Shown here one piece after another: positions 32,931-41,107 of a DNA stretch of 64,000 bases. The notes under the pieces were generated by a model. The model saw only the letters and a program-made list of their open reading frames with translations. It did no database searches and was not told the DNA's origin. The translations under genes and the position numbers were made by a program. Position 1 is the first letter of the stretch. Each line of letters starts with the position of its first letter. Source of the stretch: QHWT01 sp046726015 (GTDB lineage Bacteria; Acidobacteriota; Vicinamibacteria; Vicinamibacterales; 2-12-FULL-66-21); the NCBI GenBank assembly GCA_046726015.1, contig JBKOZS010000085.1:11326-75325 (forward strand). Direction: 5' to 3'.

Positions 32931-33419
32931 ATGCGCACGCTCCCTGCGGCGCTCACGTCGCTTGTACTCGGGTTGAGCCTGGCCACCTCGGACGCCAGTG
33001 CGGCCGAGACAGCGACGGCGAGCGTCACCGTAAACGTCCATGTCGCGTCGAGGACGTCGCTCAAGGTTTCGAGCCAGGTCCTCCGCTTCGATGTGGTCGA
33101 GCCTGGCGGCGAGGCGACCGCCTCAATCGACTTCACCGCCGCCGCGCGAGTACCAGCGGGCGCTGACGTCGTCTTGACCGTTGAGCCGATCCGGCAGACG
33201 AACCATCAAGGGCTCGCGGCGCAGGCAGTGTCTTCGTCCACCACGTTTGCCGGCCAGGGTGAGGGCATGCTGGCGGGCGCTATCGATGCGCGAGCCGCGT
33301 CGGTGGCCGGACGCTGGTGCGGCAGCGGACGGCGTCAGGGACGAATCCTCTTCAAGATGCGCGCGAACGCGGCAGGGCGCTACATGATGCCCGTGCGCTT
33401 CGTACTGTCCACCCCGTAG
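32931..33419 (+). CDS. secreted beta-sandwich (pilin-subunit-like) protein
   Basis: A 162-residue protein with a signal peptide ending near SDASA. The mature part resembles the three subunit-like proteins encoded at 36816-38325: an early strand (VTVNVHVASRTSLKVSSQVLRFDVVEP), a central R-x-x-A-G-A-D-V-V-L-T-V strand and a C-terminal strand ending PVRFVLSTP. It lacks their DADPD motif. It has two possible disulfide partners at most (a single WCGSG cysteine is visible). It is transcribed towards the large outer-membrane protein gene, convergently with that operon. Confidence 0.72.
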   Translation: MRTLPAALTSLVLGLSLATSDASAAETATASVTVNVHVASRTSLKVSSQVLRFDVVEPGGEATASIDFTAAARVPAGADVVLTVEPIRQTNHQGLAAQAVSSSTTFAGQGEGMLAGAIDARAASVAGRWCGSGRRQGRILFKMRANAAGRYMMPVRFVLSTP

Positions 33420-33428
33420 TTTCGAGAA

Positions 33429-36029
33429 CTATCTCGCTTGCGTGATCCACGGTTTGTTGGTGGTCCGCGCTTCCAACTGTGCCGCGATCTGCTCGGCCGC
33501 CACGCGTGTTGGATATCGACCAACGCGAATCCGATACGGCGCATTCGGATCCGTTGACGGCGGTTCGAGCAGATACGCGGCGAAGCCGGCGGTTTTCAAT
33601 TCCTCGACGATCGCGCGTGCACGCAAGGCGTCGTTCAACGCGGCGATCTGAATCGTGTAAAGCCCTGCGGTCGTGACGGGCCGGTGCGCGGACGCGGCGA
33701 TGGGCGGAGCATTCGGTGTCGGCGACGCCTTCGCAGCAACGATTGGCGGATTCGCTGCTGGCTGCGCCTTGGCGCCGATCTTCGGTGGGAACACCTTCCG
33801 CACTTCGGGACGTTTCTCGATTGCGACCAGGAACGTGACGCTCGGTTGCGGTTGCTCGCGCGTCACCGGTGTCGCGCGCTCATTGCCACCTACGACAGTC
33901 GATCCTTCCGGCAACGACTCCTTCAGCAACTCGACCCGGTGATCGCCGCTCCGAACCGCATCGAAGCGGAATCGTCCCTTTCGCGCCAACACCGATCGCA
34001 TTCCCCCGTCCAGCGTGAGCACGGCCCCTTCAACCGGAGGTTCCTCCGGATCGATCTCCCCGTTCTTGTTTGAATCCTCTATCACGCGTCCCTGGATGCT
34101 GCCGAGCGGAATGAGACCGAACACCACGCGCCGTGTATCGCCGCGCCCGATCTCGACGAGGAGGTCGGTTGCGGCAGGCGCATCGAAATCGACCGGAAGG
34201 GCATTGAGGTCGAGGAACACGTGCTGTGCGCCTGCGGGGACGTTGAGAAATGCGAACGCCCCATCGCGCGCGGTGGTCACGTGCGCCAGCGTGCCGACCG
34301 CAACAGGAATGCCCTCGAGCGTTCCCTCCCCTGGATCGGGCTGTCCATTCGCATTCCAGTCTGCGAACACGCTGCCCACGATCGAGCCGGACCCGCGCGT
34401 GGTTCGGGCGCCGATCGATGATCTGGTTGCAACTCTCGTCGTTCCGGTCGGGATCGAGTGCACGACGCGAAACGTCGATCGCGCGAGCCAGGCGTACCTC
34501 TCAGCGGGAAATCCAGCGGGTGCGCGATCCAGGTACATGTTGAAGCCAATCGTCGTTCGCGGCGCGATCTGCCCGTTCAGGCCCACGTTCAGAGCGTTCC
34601 GCGGAGTGAGCACGTCCGTGGTGAGATCGTGGTTACGGCTTGCCGTCCCTTCAATGCGAAAAAAGAGTCCTTCCCGGAACACCTGCTGCTGGCCGCCCGC
34701 CGTCAGCTGCAGGAACGTGCTGGCACTGCCTGATGCGGCGTGCTGGGCGATCACCGACGCCACGCCGAACAGCTGCGTCCGCCTGGACAGATTCAGGTTT
34801 GCCTGGCCTGACGTGTAGTGCTGCGTGAACGTCGACGACGAGAACGAAGAGTCGACGTTGTCGCGGCGCGAGTAGCGGGCGAACGCCGTCATCTTGCCGA
34901 GCGTCGACTGCAGTTCCGCCGAGATGACGCCGGTGTCACTCGTCGTGGGCGCACCAGTGGTCTCGGTCGGCAGGGCCGGCCGGATCGGCCTCGATACGCG
35001 TCCGCCATCTTCAAGACGGAGCGAGACGCTCGATTGCGTACCGACTTGAAGGCGCAGTCCGCCAAAGCCGCGATCCGTGCTCGCCTGCGGCCGCAGCAGG
35101 GATACGCCGGAGGGACGGATGTTGGTGTCGAGTGATTCCCATCCGGCAAACACGCGCACGCGAGTCAGGAGGTCGTACTCGCCGGCCGCGAACAGACCGC
35201 TGCGATCCTGCAGCGACGCGTTGAGCACCGGGAACTCACCCGGAGAAAAGTGCGACTGATTGACTTGTAACCAGCCGCGCGACAGGAGGAAGTGGGCGCC
35301 GGCGAGATACGACGCGTCATTCACCGGTTTCAACGCGCCGGTCGCGCGGTAGCGCACGAACGATCCATCGGCGGCAACATGAATCGACGGCGTCAACACC
35401 AGGCGCGTGCCGCCCCCCGCCTGCTCACTTGCATCGATCGTCCGCGCGAACTCCTTCAAGTTCGACGTGCGAACGCGCGCGCCGCGCGCGTTCAGCTGCA
35501 GCCGCGGGTTGTGCTGGTAGCTGCTGCGCGCGAATGCAAGCGACTGTCCCAGCGTGTCTGGATCGGTTCCAAAGATGTTGCGCCACGCCGTTGTCCGTCC
35601 GCCAACGACCTGTGTTGTGGTTTTCTGAGTCTTCGCCGTGACCGCCGCGCCGTTCAACGTCAGCGACGCCGCGTTCAGATTCGAGAACTGGTAGTCGCCG
35701 AGTGCAGGCTGCGAGTAGAGATCCCCTCCCTCGAACGTCCACGAGATGCCACGCGCTTTCGCATCTCTCACGGCGAATGACGCACGTCCGAGGTGCAGCT
35801 CGTTGCCTCGACGTGTGCCACGGACTTCGAGTTGCAGCTCGCCGAAGCGGGACTGCGGCTGGATCAAGGAGACGCCGAAATCCGGTTCGAACGCATTTTC
35901 GGTGCCCCGCCGCTCTGAATCGCCCTGAACGACCTGCGTCTGACTGGAGAGCTGAATCGAGCCCTGTTGGCGTGCTTCGGCCGGCGCCGCGACCAGCAGG
36001 ACGAGGACCGACGCGGCCGGCGCGCGCAC
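33429..36029 (-). CDS. large beta-rich outer-membrane-type protein with SdrD-like loops and SPOR domain
   Basis: About 866 residues from a GTG at 36029, four bases after the chaperone stop (a TTG start further upstream would overlap it). After a signal peptide ending near APAEA, residues 20-540 are rich in alternating amphipathic strands and aromatic girdle residues, as in outer-membrane barrels. Then come two Cna-B/SdrD-like modules with calcium-loop motifs DWNANGQPDPGEG (about 555) and DSNKNGEIDPEEP (about 650). A Pro/Ala linker and a C-terminal SPOR domain (YTIQIAALNDALRARAIVEEL, about 790-860) follow. By position it could be the secretion pore for the upstream subunits, but no FimD signature was seen. 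Confidence 0.72.
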   Translation of the reverse strand: MRAPAASVLVLLVAAPAEARQQGSIQLSSQTQVVQGDSERRGTENAFEPDFGVSLIQPQSRFGELQLEVRGTRRGNELHLGRASFAVRDAKARGISWTFEGGDLYSQPALGDYQFSNLNAASLTLNGAAVTAKTQKTTTQVVGGRTTAWRNIFGTDPDTLGQSLAFARSSYQHNPRLQLNARGARVRTSNLKEFARTIDASEQAGGGTRLVLTPSIHVAADGSFVRYRATGALKPVNDASYLAGAHFLLSRGWLQVNQSHFSPGEFPVLNASLQDRSGLFAAGEYDLLTRVRVFAGWESLDTNIRPSGVSLLRPQASTDRGFGGLRLQVGTQSSVSLRLEDGGRVSRPIRPALPTETTGAPTTSDTGVISAELQSTLGKMTAFARYSRRDNVDSSFSSSTFTQHYTSGQANLNLSRRTQLFGVASVIAQHAASGSASTFLQLTAGGQQQVFREGLFFRIEGTASRNHDLTTDVLTPRNALNVGLNGQIAPRTTIGFNMYLDRAPAGFPAERYAWLARSTFRVVHSIPTGTTRVATRSSIGARTTRGSGSIVGSVFADWNANGQPDPGEGTLEGIPVAVGTLAHVTTARDGAFAFLNVPAGAQHVFLDLNALPVDFDAPAATDLLVEIGRGDTRRVVFGLIPLGSIQGRVIEDSNKNGEIDPEEPPVEGAVLTLDGGMRSVLARKGRFRFDAVRSGDHRVELLKESLPEGSTVVGGNERATPVTREQPQPSVTFLVAIEKRPEVRKVFPPKIGAKAQPAANPPIVAAKASPTPNAPPIAASAHRPVTTAGLYTIQIAALNDALRARAIVEELKTAGFAAYLLEPPSTDPNAPYRIRVGRYPTRVAAEQIAAQLEARTTNKPWITQAR

Positions 36030-36033
36030 GCGC

Positions 36034-36876
36034 TCAGGAAACCTTGAGCGTGGTCTCGCCGACAATCAACGCGGGCAGTCCCACGTCGATCTTGACCTCC
36101 ACGCGATAGTCGCCGGCGGGGAGAGACGGCTTGTCTGGATCGATCGCCGGGATGGGAACCTCGCGTTCGGACTCCGGCAGCACCGGCACGTCGGGAACGA
36201 GTGACTGGCTGACCGCGGCGCCGCTCTTGTCGTAGACCGTGAGCGTGCCGCGTGTGCGAACCGTTCGGCGGCTGGTGTTCTTCAACACCGCGACGATTTG
36301 CGTCGGTTGATCGGGCACTACGCGCGTGAGCAGATCGGTGAGGTCCACGGCGGCGGCGGGCTCACCCACGTTCGCATAGATCAGCGTGCCGATGCGGCTC
36401 CGTACGACGACGCTGCGCCCGCGCGCCAGGGGATCACTCGCTGGGGCGAAGTCGAACAGGATGCTGCTGCGATACCCTGCGGGCTCCGCGCTGCTGGGAA
36501 TCGCCAACGTGAATCGCACCGTAGCATCCTTACCAGGATCGACCACCTGCTCGGGCGGCGCGATCCGCATCCATCCCGAAGCCGAGTACCGCGTATCCGT
36601 GGGTTCTTCGAACTGCGGCGAACCACTGCGCGAGAGGTGCCAGTCCGAGATCGTCGCGCGCACGCGCACCGGCTGCGTGCCCGAGTTGCTGACGGTAATC
36701 GCCTGCGTCGTTGTTCCGCCGGGCGCCGACTGCAGCTCTACGCGCAATGGCGAGACCTCCACCGAGGTCTGTCCGGCCGCCGGGACAGAGACAAGCAGCA
36801 GCGAAATGGCCGCTCCTACGGCGCGGTGAGCGTGAAAACGATGCTCTGCGTGTACGTGCCGGCGTTGTAGTTCCAT
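36034..36876 (-). CDS. PapD-like periplasmic chaperone
   Basis: A two-domain immunoglobulin-like chaperone of the pilus-assembly type. After a signal peptide (VGAAISLLLVSVPAAGQ) it reads VSPLRVELQSAPGGTTTQAITVSNSGTQPVRVRATISDW. WMRIAPPEQVVDPGKDATVRFTLAIP and a second domain (QIVAVLKNTSRRTVRTRGTLTVYD) follow. The open frame extends to 37257, but that part overlaps the upstream subunit gene. The ATG at 36876 gives 280 residues and a 61-base overlap; a rarer start closer to the signal peptide behind TAGGAG is possible. Family assignment comes from strand pattern and context. Confidence 0.72.
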   Translation of the reverse strand: MELQRRHVHAEHRFHAHRAVGAAISLLLVSVPAAGQTSVEVSPLRVELQSAPGGTTTQAITVSNSGTQPVRVRATISDWHLSRSGSPQFEEPTDTRYSASGWMRIAPPEQVVDPGKDATVRFTLAIPSSAEPAGYRSSILFDFAPASDPLARGRSVVVRSRIGTLIYANVGEPAAAVDLTDLLTRVVPDQPTQIVAVLKNTSRRTVRTRGTLTVYDKSGAAVSQSLVPDVPVLPESEREVPIPAIDPDKPSLPAGDYRVEVKIDVGLPALIVGETTLKVS

Positions 36877-37292
36877 GAATTCGCCAAGCGAAAGGTTACC
36901 GAGCCGTCCCTGGCCGGATTCACGTTCCCGGTTCCAGCGGCGACGCGTTGGGCCACGGTTTTGCTGAGAGTGCCGTTCTGGAACGGTGGCGCAGGCGTAG
37001 CCGTCCACGTAACATTCGTAATATCGACCGTTTCGCTGCTTGCAATTAGGTCGCCGTTCGCCAGCACCGTGAGTTGCCACGGGGATGCCCCCGGATTCTG
37101 CCGAACACGAACACTGACAATGATTGGGGGCGCCAGGATCGTCGGACTGACATCCGGGTCTGCCGACGGAAACGTAATCGATGTGGGCGAGATTGTCAGA
37201 TCGAGTCTCTGCGCCGCGGCATGCGCGGGCCACAGCAGGATGACTGTCCACACACACGCGCGGAGCAGCTTGCGTTGGTTGCTTGCAATCAT
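36816..37292 (-). CDS. secreted beta-sandwich subunit-like protein (third of three)
   Basis: A 158-residue protein with a signal peptide (LLRACVWTVILLWPAHAAAQ) and a single beta-sandwich. It has the shared motif FPSADPDVSPTILAPPIIVSVRVRQ near the middle and the shared end WNYNAGTYTQSIVFTLTAP. Its ATG at 37292 overlaps the previous gene's stop (ATGA), showing tight coupling. Motif and length match the two upstream paralogues. These look like structural subunits assembled by the chaperone encoded next. Confidence 0.78.
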   Translation of the reverse strand: MIASNQRKLLRACVWTVILLWPAHAAAQRLDLTISPTSITFPSADPDVSPTILAPPIIVSVRVRQNPGASPWQLTVLANGDLIASSETVDITNVTWTATPAPPFQNGTLSKTVAQRVAAGTGNVNPARDGSVTFRLANSWNYNAGTYTQSIVFTLTAP

Positions 37293-37789
37293 GGGGAGGT
37301 CAGCGTGTAGGTGAGCGTCGCCGAGTAGGTTCCCGTCGCATACGTCCACAGGTTGCGGAACATCAACTGCTGCGTGCCCGTGCGGATGCCAGAACCGGTC
37401 CACCGAGCGACCGTGACAGGTGACGTCTTGCTGAGCGTGCCTGGCTGAAAGCCCGCGCCGGTTGCGGTCCACGTGATCGCCGACGCGGAGATCACGTCGA
37501 TTCCGGACCGCAGGTCGTCGCTTCCGACGACCGTGAGGATGACCTGCGACCCCGCGGTCGCGCGCGATTTCGCGGTGATGATGATCGGCCCGCTCAGCGG
37601 AGCCACCTGTGGCGCGGCATCGGGGTCCGCATCTGGAAACGACACGGTCGCGGCCGAGAGCGTCAACTTTGCAAGCGGCCCTATGTCCGCCGACAGCGTG
37701 ACGGTCGATGTCTGGGCCTCCGCCGGCGTCGCGAACGCGGCCAAGGCCCAGACGATCGGAGCGAGTGCAAGATGACGCGACGTGAGCAT
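37289..37789 (-). CDS. secreted beta-sandwich subunit-like protein (second of three)
   Basis: A 166-residue paralogue with a signal peptide (HLALAPIVWALAAFATPAEAQ), the motif FPDADPDAAPQVAPLSGPIIITAKSR and the C-terminal strand pair WTGSG...LMFRNLWTYATGTYSATLTYTLTSP. No cysteines occur in the mature part, so the fold has no disulfide. It sits 32 bases after the first subunit gene. Relationship to its neighbours is clear from the shared motifs; relationship to known pilin families is not. Confidence 0.78.
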   Translation of the reverse strand: MLTSRHLALAPIVWALAAFATPAEAQTSTVTLSADIGPLAKLTLSAATVSFPDADPDAAPQVAPLSGPIIITAKSRATAGSQVILTVVGSDDLRSGIDVISASAITWTATGAGFQPGTLSKTSPVTVARWTGSGIRTGTQQLMFRNLWTYATGTYSATLTYTLTSP

Positions 37790-37821
37790 GCCGGAGCCGT
37801 GGATCCGGCCCTGCTTATCGG

Positions 37822-38325
37822 TTACGGCGCGGTCAGCGTGTAGGTGACAGTCGTACCGTAAGAGCCGGTGTTATACGCCCACGTGTTCTGGAGCGAGTAG
37901 GTATGCATGCCGGAATGGTTGCCCGATCCGGTCCAGCTCCCAGCCGGGGTTGCTGTCGTGGCGAACGGCGTCAACCCATTGAAGCCGGCGCCGGACCCCA
38001 AATAACTCAGGGCGCCAATCGCGATGGTGCTGCCGCCGCCACCCGTGAAATCTGGCGCACTGACGTCCAGCGTAACGGTCGACAAACGCCCCGTGCGCGC
38101 TTTGACATCGACACTAAACGGTGTCGCGTTCAGCGTCGGCGACACGTCGGGATCGGCGTCGAGAAAATCAACCGATGCGGCGCCAAGCGCCAGTTTGGCC
38201 CTCGCGTTCACGGTGACGTTGACCGGCATGCTTGCGTTTGCGGTCGCCGCCTGCGCGAATGCGTCACCCGTTAGAAGAAGAACTGCTGCTGTCGCGACTG
38301 CTCCCGTCCAAACTGCCTTCATCAT
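37822..38325 (-). CDS. secreted beta-sandwich subunit-like protein (first of three)
   Basis: A 167-residue protein starting at the first of two adjacent ATGs (38325), with a GAGGGGG Shine-Dalgarno-like run upstream. The signal peptide ends near DAFAQA. The mature domain has LALGAASVDFLDADPDVSPTLNATPFSVDVKAR, a Gly/Ser-rich loop and the C-terminal strand pair WTGSGNHSGMHTYSLQNTWAYNTGSYGTTVTYTLTAP-like end. It is the first structural gene after the small DNA-binding protein in the operon. The open frame runs upstream to 38445 but overlaps that gene. Confidence 0.78.
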   Translation of the reverse strand: MMKAVWTGAVATAAVLLLTGDAFAQAATANASMPVNVTVNARAKLALGAASVDFLDADPDVSPTLNATPFSVDVKARTGRLSTVTLDVSAPDFTGGGGSTIAIGALSYLGSGAGFNGLTPFATTATPAGSWTGSGNHSGMHTYSLQNTWAYNTGSYGTTVTYTLTAP

Positions 38326-38372
38326 GACTCGCCCCCTCTGGAATCCTCCGCGTTCGCGGAAATGGTTCGTAG

Positions 38373-38582
38373 TTACACCGACGATGTCGAGAATGCGCGC
38401 TGGCGTTCGAGCCAGCGATCGAGATCCGCGTGCCGGAACCGCCACTGACGGCCAATGCGAACGGCGGGGAGCTCGCCGCTGCGGATCAGCCGGTAAATCG
38501 TCCGCGGAGTGATCTTCAAATAGCTCAGGACTTCCTCGGTCGTGAGGAAGGCCTCCATTTCGCGCATCGGGTCGTTGAACAT
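38373..38582 (-). CDS. excisionase-family (MerR-like) helix-turn-helix protein
   Basis: A 69-residue protein that is almost only a winged HTH: FLTTEEVLSYLKITPRTIYRLIRSGELPAVRIGRQWRFRHADLDRWLE. It is a close relative of the N-terminal domain of the regulator at 38775-39359. Small proteins of this type are often called excisionases, but with no phage genes nearby a transcriptional role is likelier. It leads the subunit/chaperone operon, and a 17-bp palindrome overlaps its predicted -10 box, suggesting autoregulation. Confidence 0.9.
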   Translation of the reverse strand: MFNDPMREMEAFLTTEEVLSYLKITPRTIYRLIRSGELPAVRIGRQWRFRHADLDRWLERQRAFSTSSV

Positions 38583-38649
38583 GGCGGTCTCTCGTGTCAG
38601 TCGTTGTTGCTCATATGGTGGCTAACAAGGAACTCTATATGACAACAAC

Positions 38650-38685
38650 GAGCTACAATGTAGCTCCGCCGTATCCAATAGTCAA
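38650..38685 (-). promoter_or_regulatory. promoter with 17-bp palindrome over the -10 box
   Basis: On the minus strand TTGACT (38680-38685), a 17-base spacer and TACATT (38657-38662). The palindrome GAGCTACA-A-TGTAGCTC (38650-38666) has perfect 8-base arms and covers the -10 box, as an operator would. It lies about 70 bases before the small HTH gene at the head of the pilus-like operon. Confidence 0.6.
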
Positions 38686-38774
38686 GCCCCCTTTGCGCCG
38701 GAGCAGGCCCCGGTCGTTCGGGCGATAACCCAATAACCGTGTAATCGTGAGAAAAGCCGCGAAAATACGGGGTG

Positions 38775-39359
38775 CTATTCGCCCAGGGCCTTGGCAGCCT
38801 TGGCCAGGACCATGGGGACGCGGAACGGCTTGGTCAGATAGCCGGACACTCCAAGGTTCAGCGCGTCGATAGCGCTGGCTTCAGTGGAGTAACCGGTAAT
38901 GATGATGACCGGGAGATCGGCCTTGAGCCGCCGCGCCTCGCGAATCACCGTCAGGCCGTCAACGCCGGGCATTTTGAGGTCGGTGATGAGCAGGTCGTAC
39001 GGGATGATCCGCAGCCGCTCGAGCGCGGTGCGGCCGTCCGGGGCGAGATCCACGTCGTATTCCGCAAGGGCCAGCGTTTTTGCCAGCAAATCACGAATGC
39101 TTGCCTCGTCGTCCACGACCAGGACGCGCGGCCGCGCTTCAGCGGCGGCGGGGGCGCGCTGCGGGGCCGGCTGCGCACGCACGGTACGAGGACGCTGACT
39201 TTCCAGCCAGGCGTCGATGTCGCGCTTCCGAAAGCGCCACTGGCGCCCGACCCGTACCGCCGGAATCTTTCCGGCCTTGATCAGCCGGTAGACCGTTCGC
39301 AGGTTGACCTGGAGGTACTCAAGTACCTCCTCGGTCGTCAGAAAGCTTTCATCGATCAT
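38775..39359 (-). CDS. response regulator with N-terminal excisionase-type HTH
   Basis: A 194-residue fusion in the reverse of the usual order. Residues 6-55 form an excisionase/MerR-like HTH (FLTTEEVLEYLQVNLRTVYRLIKAGKIPAVRVGRQWRF), a Pro/Ala/Arg linker spans 56-77, and residues 78-194 form a receiver. The receiver has acidic pocket Asp83/Asp84, phosphoacceptor Asp127 (LLITDLKMPG), Thr155 and Lys177. It overlaps the 3' end of the histidine kinase gene by 11 bases and is its likely partner. The frame is open to 39566, but the ATG at 39359 matches the paralogue's start. Confidence 0.9.
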   Translation of the reverse strand: MIDESFLTTEEVLEYLQVNLRTVYRLIKAGKIPAVRVGRQWRFRKRDIDAWLESQRPRTVRAQPAPQRAPAAAEARPRVLVVDDEASIRDLLAKTLALAEYDVDLAPDGRTALERLRIIPYDLLITDLKMPGVDGLTVIREARRLKADLPVIIITGYSTEASAIDALNLGVSGYLTKPFRVPMVLAKAAKALGE

Positions 39360-40923
39360 GACCCGTGGGACCCATTGATACTTTACCACCAACCTCTGCC
39401 GAGGGTAGATCGAGCCTGAATTCCGCCCCACCCCCAACGGAATTTGACGCGGTAATCGTCCCCCCGTGCTCCTGCACGATCCCGTAAGTGATTGCCAGGC
39501 CAAGGCCCGTGCCTTTGCCCACTTCTTTTGTGGTGAAGAAGGGGTCGAAGATCCGCGGCAATACATCGGAAGGAATTCCAGGACCGCTGTCGCGCACGAT
39601 CAGTGAGACCTGCTCGCGCGAAGCGTCGCTGGATGAGGCCACTGCGATCCGCCGTGGTCCGTTGCCGTCGACGACTGCATGCTCGGCGTTGATCACGATG
39701 TTCAGCAGCGCCTGCTGCAGCAGGAGCGGATCGCCAAGCACGAATGGAAGGTCCGCCCCCTGGTCTCGCGTCACTTCGATGTTGGCCCGTTGCAGGCTTG
39801 CCCGGCGGCTCGCGAGTACCCGTGTCAGCACGCGATCGACCTGCAGCCGCCGTCGCGCCATGCGGCGCGATCCAGTGAAGACGAGGAGATTGCGCACGAT
39901 CTTCGCGGCGCGATCCGCGTCCTGGTAAATCTGCTTCAGCTCCTTGCGCACCGGCCGCGCCGCTTCGGTGAGTTCGATCAACAGTTCGAGATGACCGAGC
40001 ACGCCTTGCAGCGGATTGTTCATCTCGTGCGCGATGCCGGCGACAAACTGCCCGAGTGAGGCGAGTTTTTCCGATTGGGCGAGTCGCCCGCGCAGCGCCG
40101 CGCGTTCCGCTTCGAGGCGTGTCTGTCGCGTGATGTCGCGCGCCACGAGCACGCGCCCGACTTCGTTGCCTTCCTGGTTGATGAGCGGCGTGGCGGTGAG
40201 AAGAAATGTCCCACCGAGGAGCGCATCTTCGATCGGGTTGGCGCCGGTTGGCGCGAGGGCCGGGTCGGCGGACGCAATCCACGCCGCGGTTTCCGGCGCC
40301 ACGAAATCCGCGACCGCGCGCTGCATCAGGTCCGCGCGCGGCACGCCGACGCGCGCGGAGAACGCCTCGTTGGTCTGCACGATCCGCAGATCGCGATCCA
40401 TGACGGCCACGAGGTCGACCAGCGAATTGAACGTGTCTTCGAGGAGCCGGCGCTGCCGAAGCACTTCGTCGAGCAACTGAATGTTCTCGATGCCGACGGA
40501 TAGCTGGCGCCCGAGTTCGTGCGCGAACTCGATCGCCTGCTCGCAGCTGATGCGAGCACCGTCGAGCCCGTCGATGACCACCGTCCCCAGGGCGCGACGC
40601 CAGCCGCGGAGCGGCGTAACCAGCTCGGTACCGAAGTACTGCGGGCGTTCGACCCGTAAGCCGCGGGCAGCCGGATGCGCCGGATCGTCGGTTGGCAGGC
40701 GGATGCCAAGTCCGAGTGCCGGATCTGACGAGGCCGTGAGCTCCAGTTCCCGGGCCCTGCGGTCGTGCACCCAAATGTCGGTGCGCCGCGCCCCGATCAG
40801 ATCACAAATTTGGTGTGCGACCGTTTCCAGCGCCGTCGCGAGGTTGAGGGTCGCGGACACACCGCGCGAGAACAGCAGCGGGATATCCCGCAGCGCCTCG
40901 TGCAGGGAAGGGTCTAAGCTCAT
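39349..40923 (-). CDS. GAF/PAS sensor histidine kinase
   Basis: A 524-residue soluble kinase. A GAF domain (about 20-150) is followed by a PAS domain (about 160-270, TFNSLVDLVAVMDRDLRIVQTNEAF), a coiled linker, the H-box GIAHEMNNPLQGVLGHLE (His299), the N-box LLNIVINAEHAV and the G-boxes DSGPGIPS and GKGTGLGLAI. No transmembrane segment is present. It is encoded directly before the HTH-receiver fusion, so the two form a two-component pair. They lie upstream of the pilus-like operon and plausibly control it. Confidence 0.92.
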   Translation of the reverse strand: MSLDPSLHEALRDIPLLFSRGVSATLNLATALETVAHQICDLIGARRTDIWVHDRRARELELTASSDPALGLGIRLPTDDPAHPAARGLRVERPQYFGTELVTPLRGWRRALGTVVIDGLDGARISCEQAIEFAHELGRQLSVGIENIQLLDEVLRQRRLLEDTFNSLVDLVAVMDRDLRIVQTNEAFSARVGVPRADLMQRAVADFVAPETAAWIASADPALAPTGANPIEDALLGGTFLLTATPLINQEGNEVGRVLVARDITRQTRLEAERAALRGRLAQSEKLASLGQFVAGIAHEMNNPLQGVLGHLELLIELTEAARPVRKELKQIYQDADRAAKIVRNLLVFTGSRRMARRRLQVDRVLTRVLASRRASLQRANIEVTRDQGADLPFVLGDPLLLQQALLNIVINAEHAVVDGNGPRRIAVASSSDASREQVSLIVRDSGPGIPSDVLPRIFDPFFTTKEVGKGTGLGLAITYGIVQEHGGTITASNSVGGGAEFRLDLPSAEVGGKVSMGPTGHDR

Positions 40924-41006
40924 GGGTGGGGGTATTTTATCCGCGTTCGCCCCCGCTGAACATGACGGCGGCTACGGCGAGAAGCCGCTTCGTGGCGGCG
41001 AGAGTG

Positions 41007-41063
41007 GGGGTCCAGTGGCAAGATCGGGGTCCAGTGGCAAGATCGGGGTCCAGTGGCAAGATC
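41007..41063. repeat. three perfect 19-bp tandem repeats
   Basis: GGGGTCCAGTGGCAAGATC occurs three times without a gap or mismatch at 41007-41025, 41026-41044 and 41045-41063. The array ends about 45 to 60 bases before the ECF sigma gene start, where a transcription factor would bind. The 19-base period is close to two helical turns, so all copies face the same side of the DNA. Confidence 0.9.
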
Positions 41064-41107
41064 GGTAAAGCCAAAAGGTTCAATGGCCTGTCTAAACTAA
41101 CGATAAG

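Noticed and set aside
38373..38582. A prophage excisionase
   Set aside because: No integrase, attachment site or phage gene is adjacent; the same HTH is fused to a receiver nearby, which points to transcriptional control.
41007..41063. Possible CRISPR array
   Set aside because: The three 19-bp units are directly adjacent without spacers, and no cas gene is present in the window.
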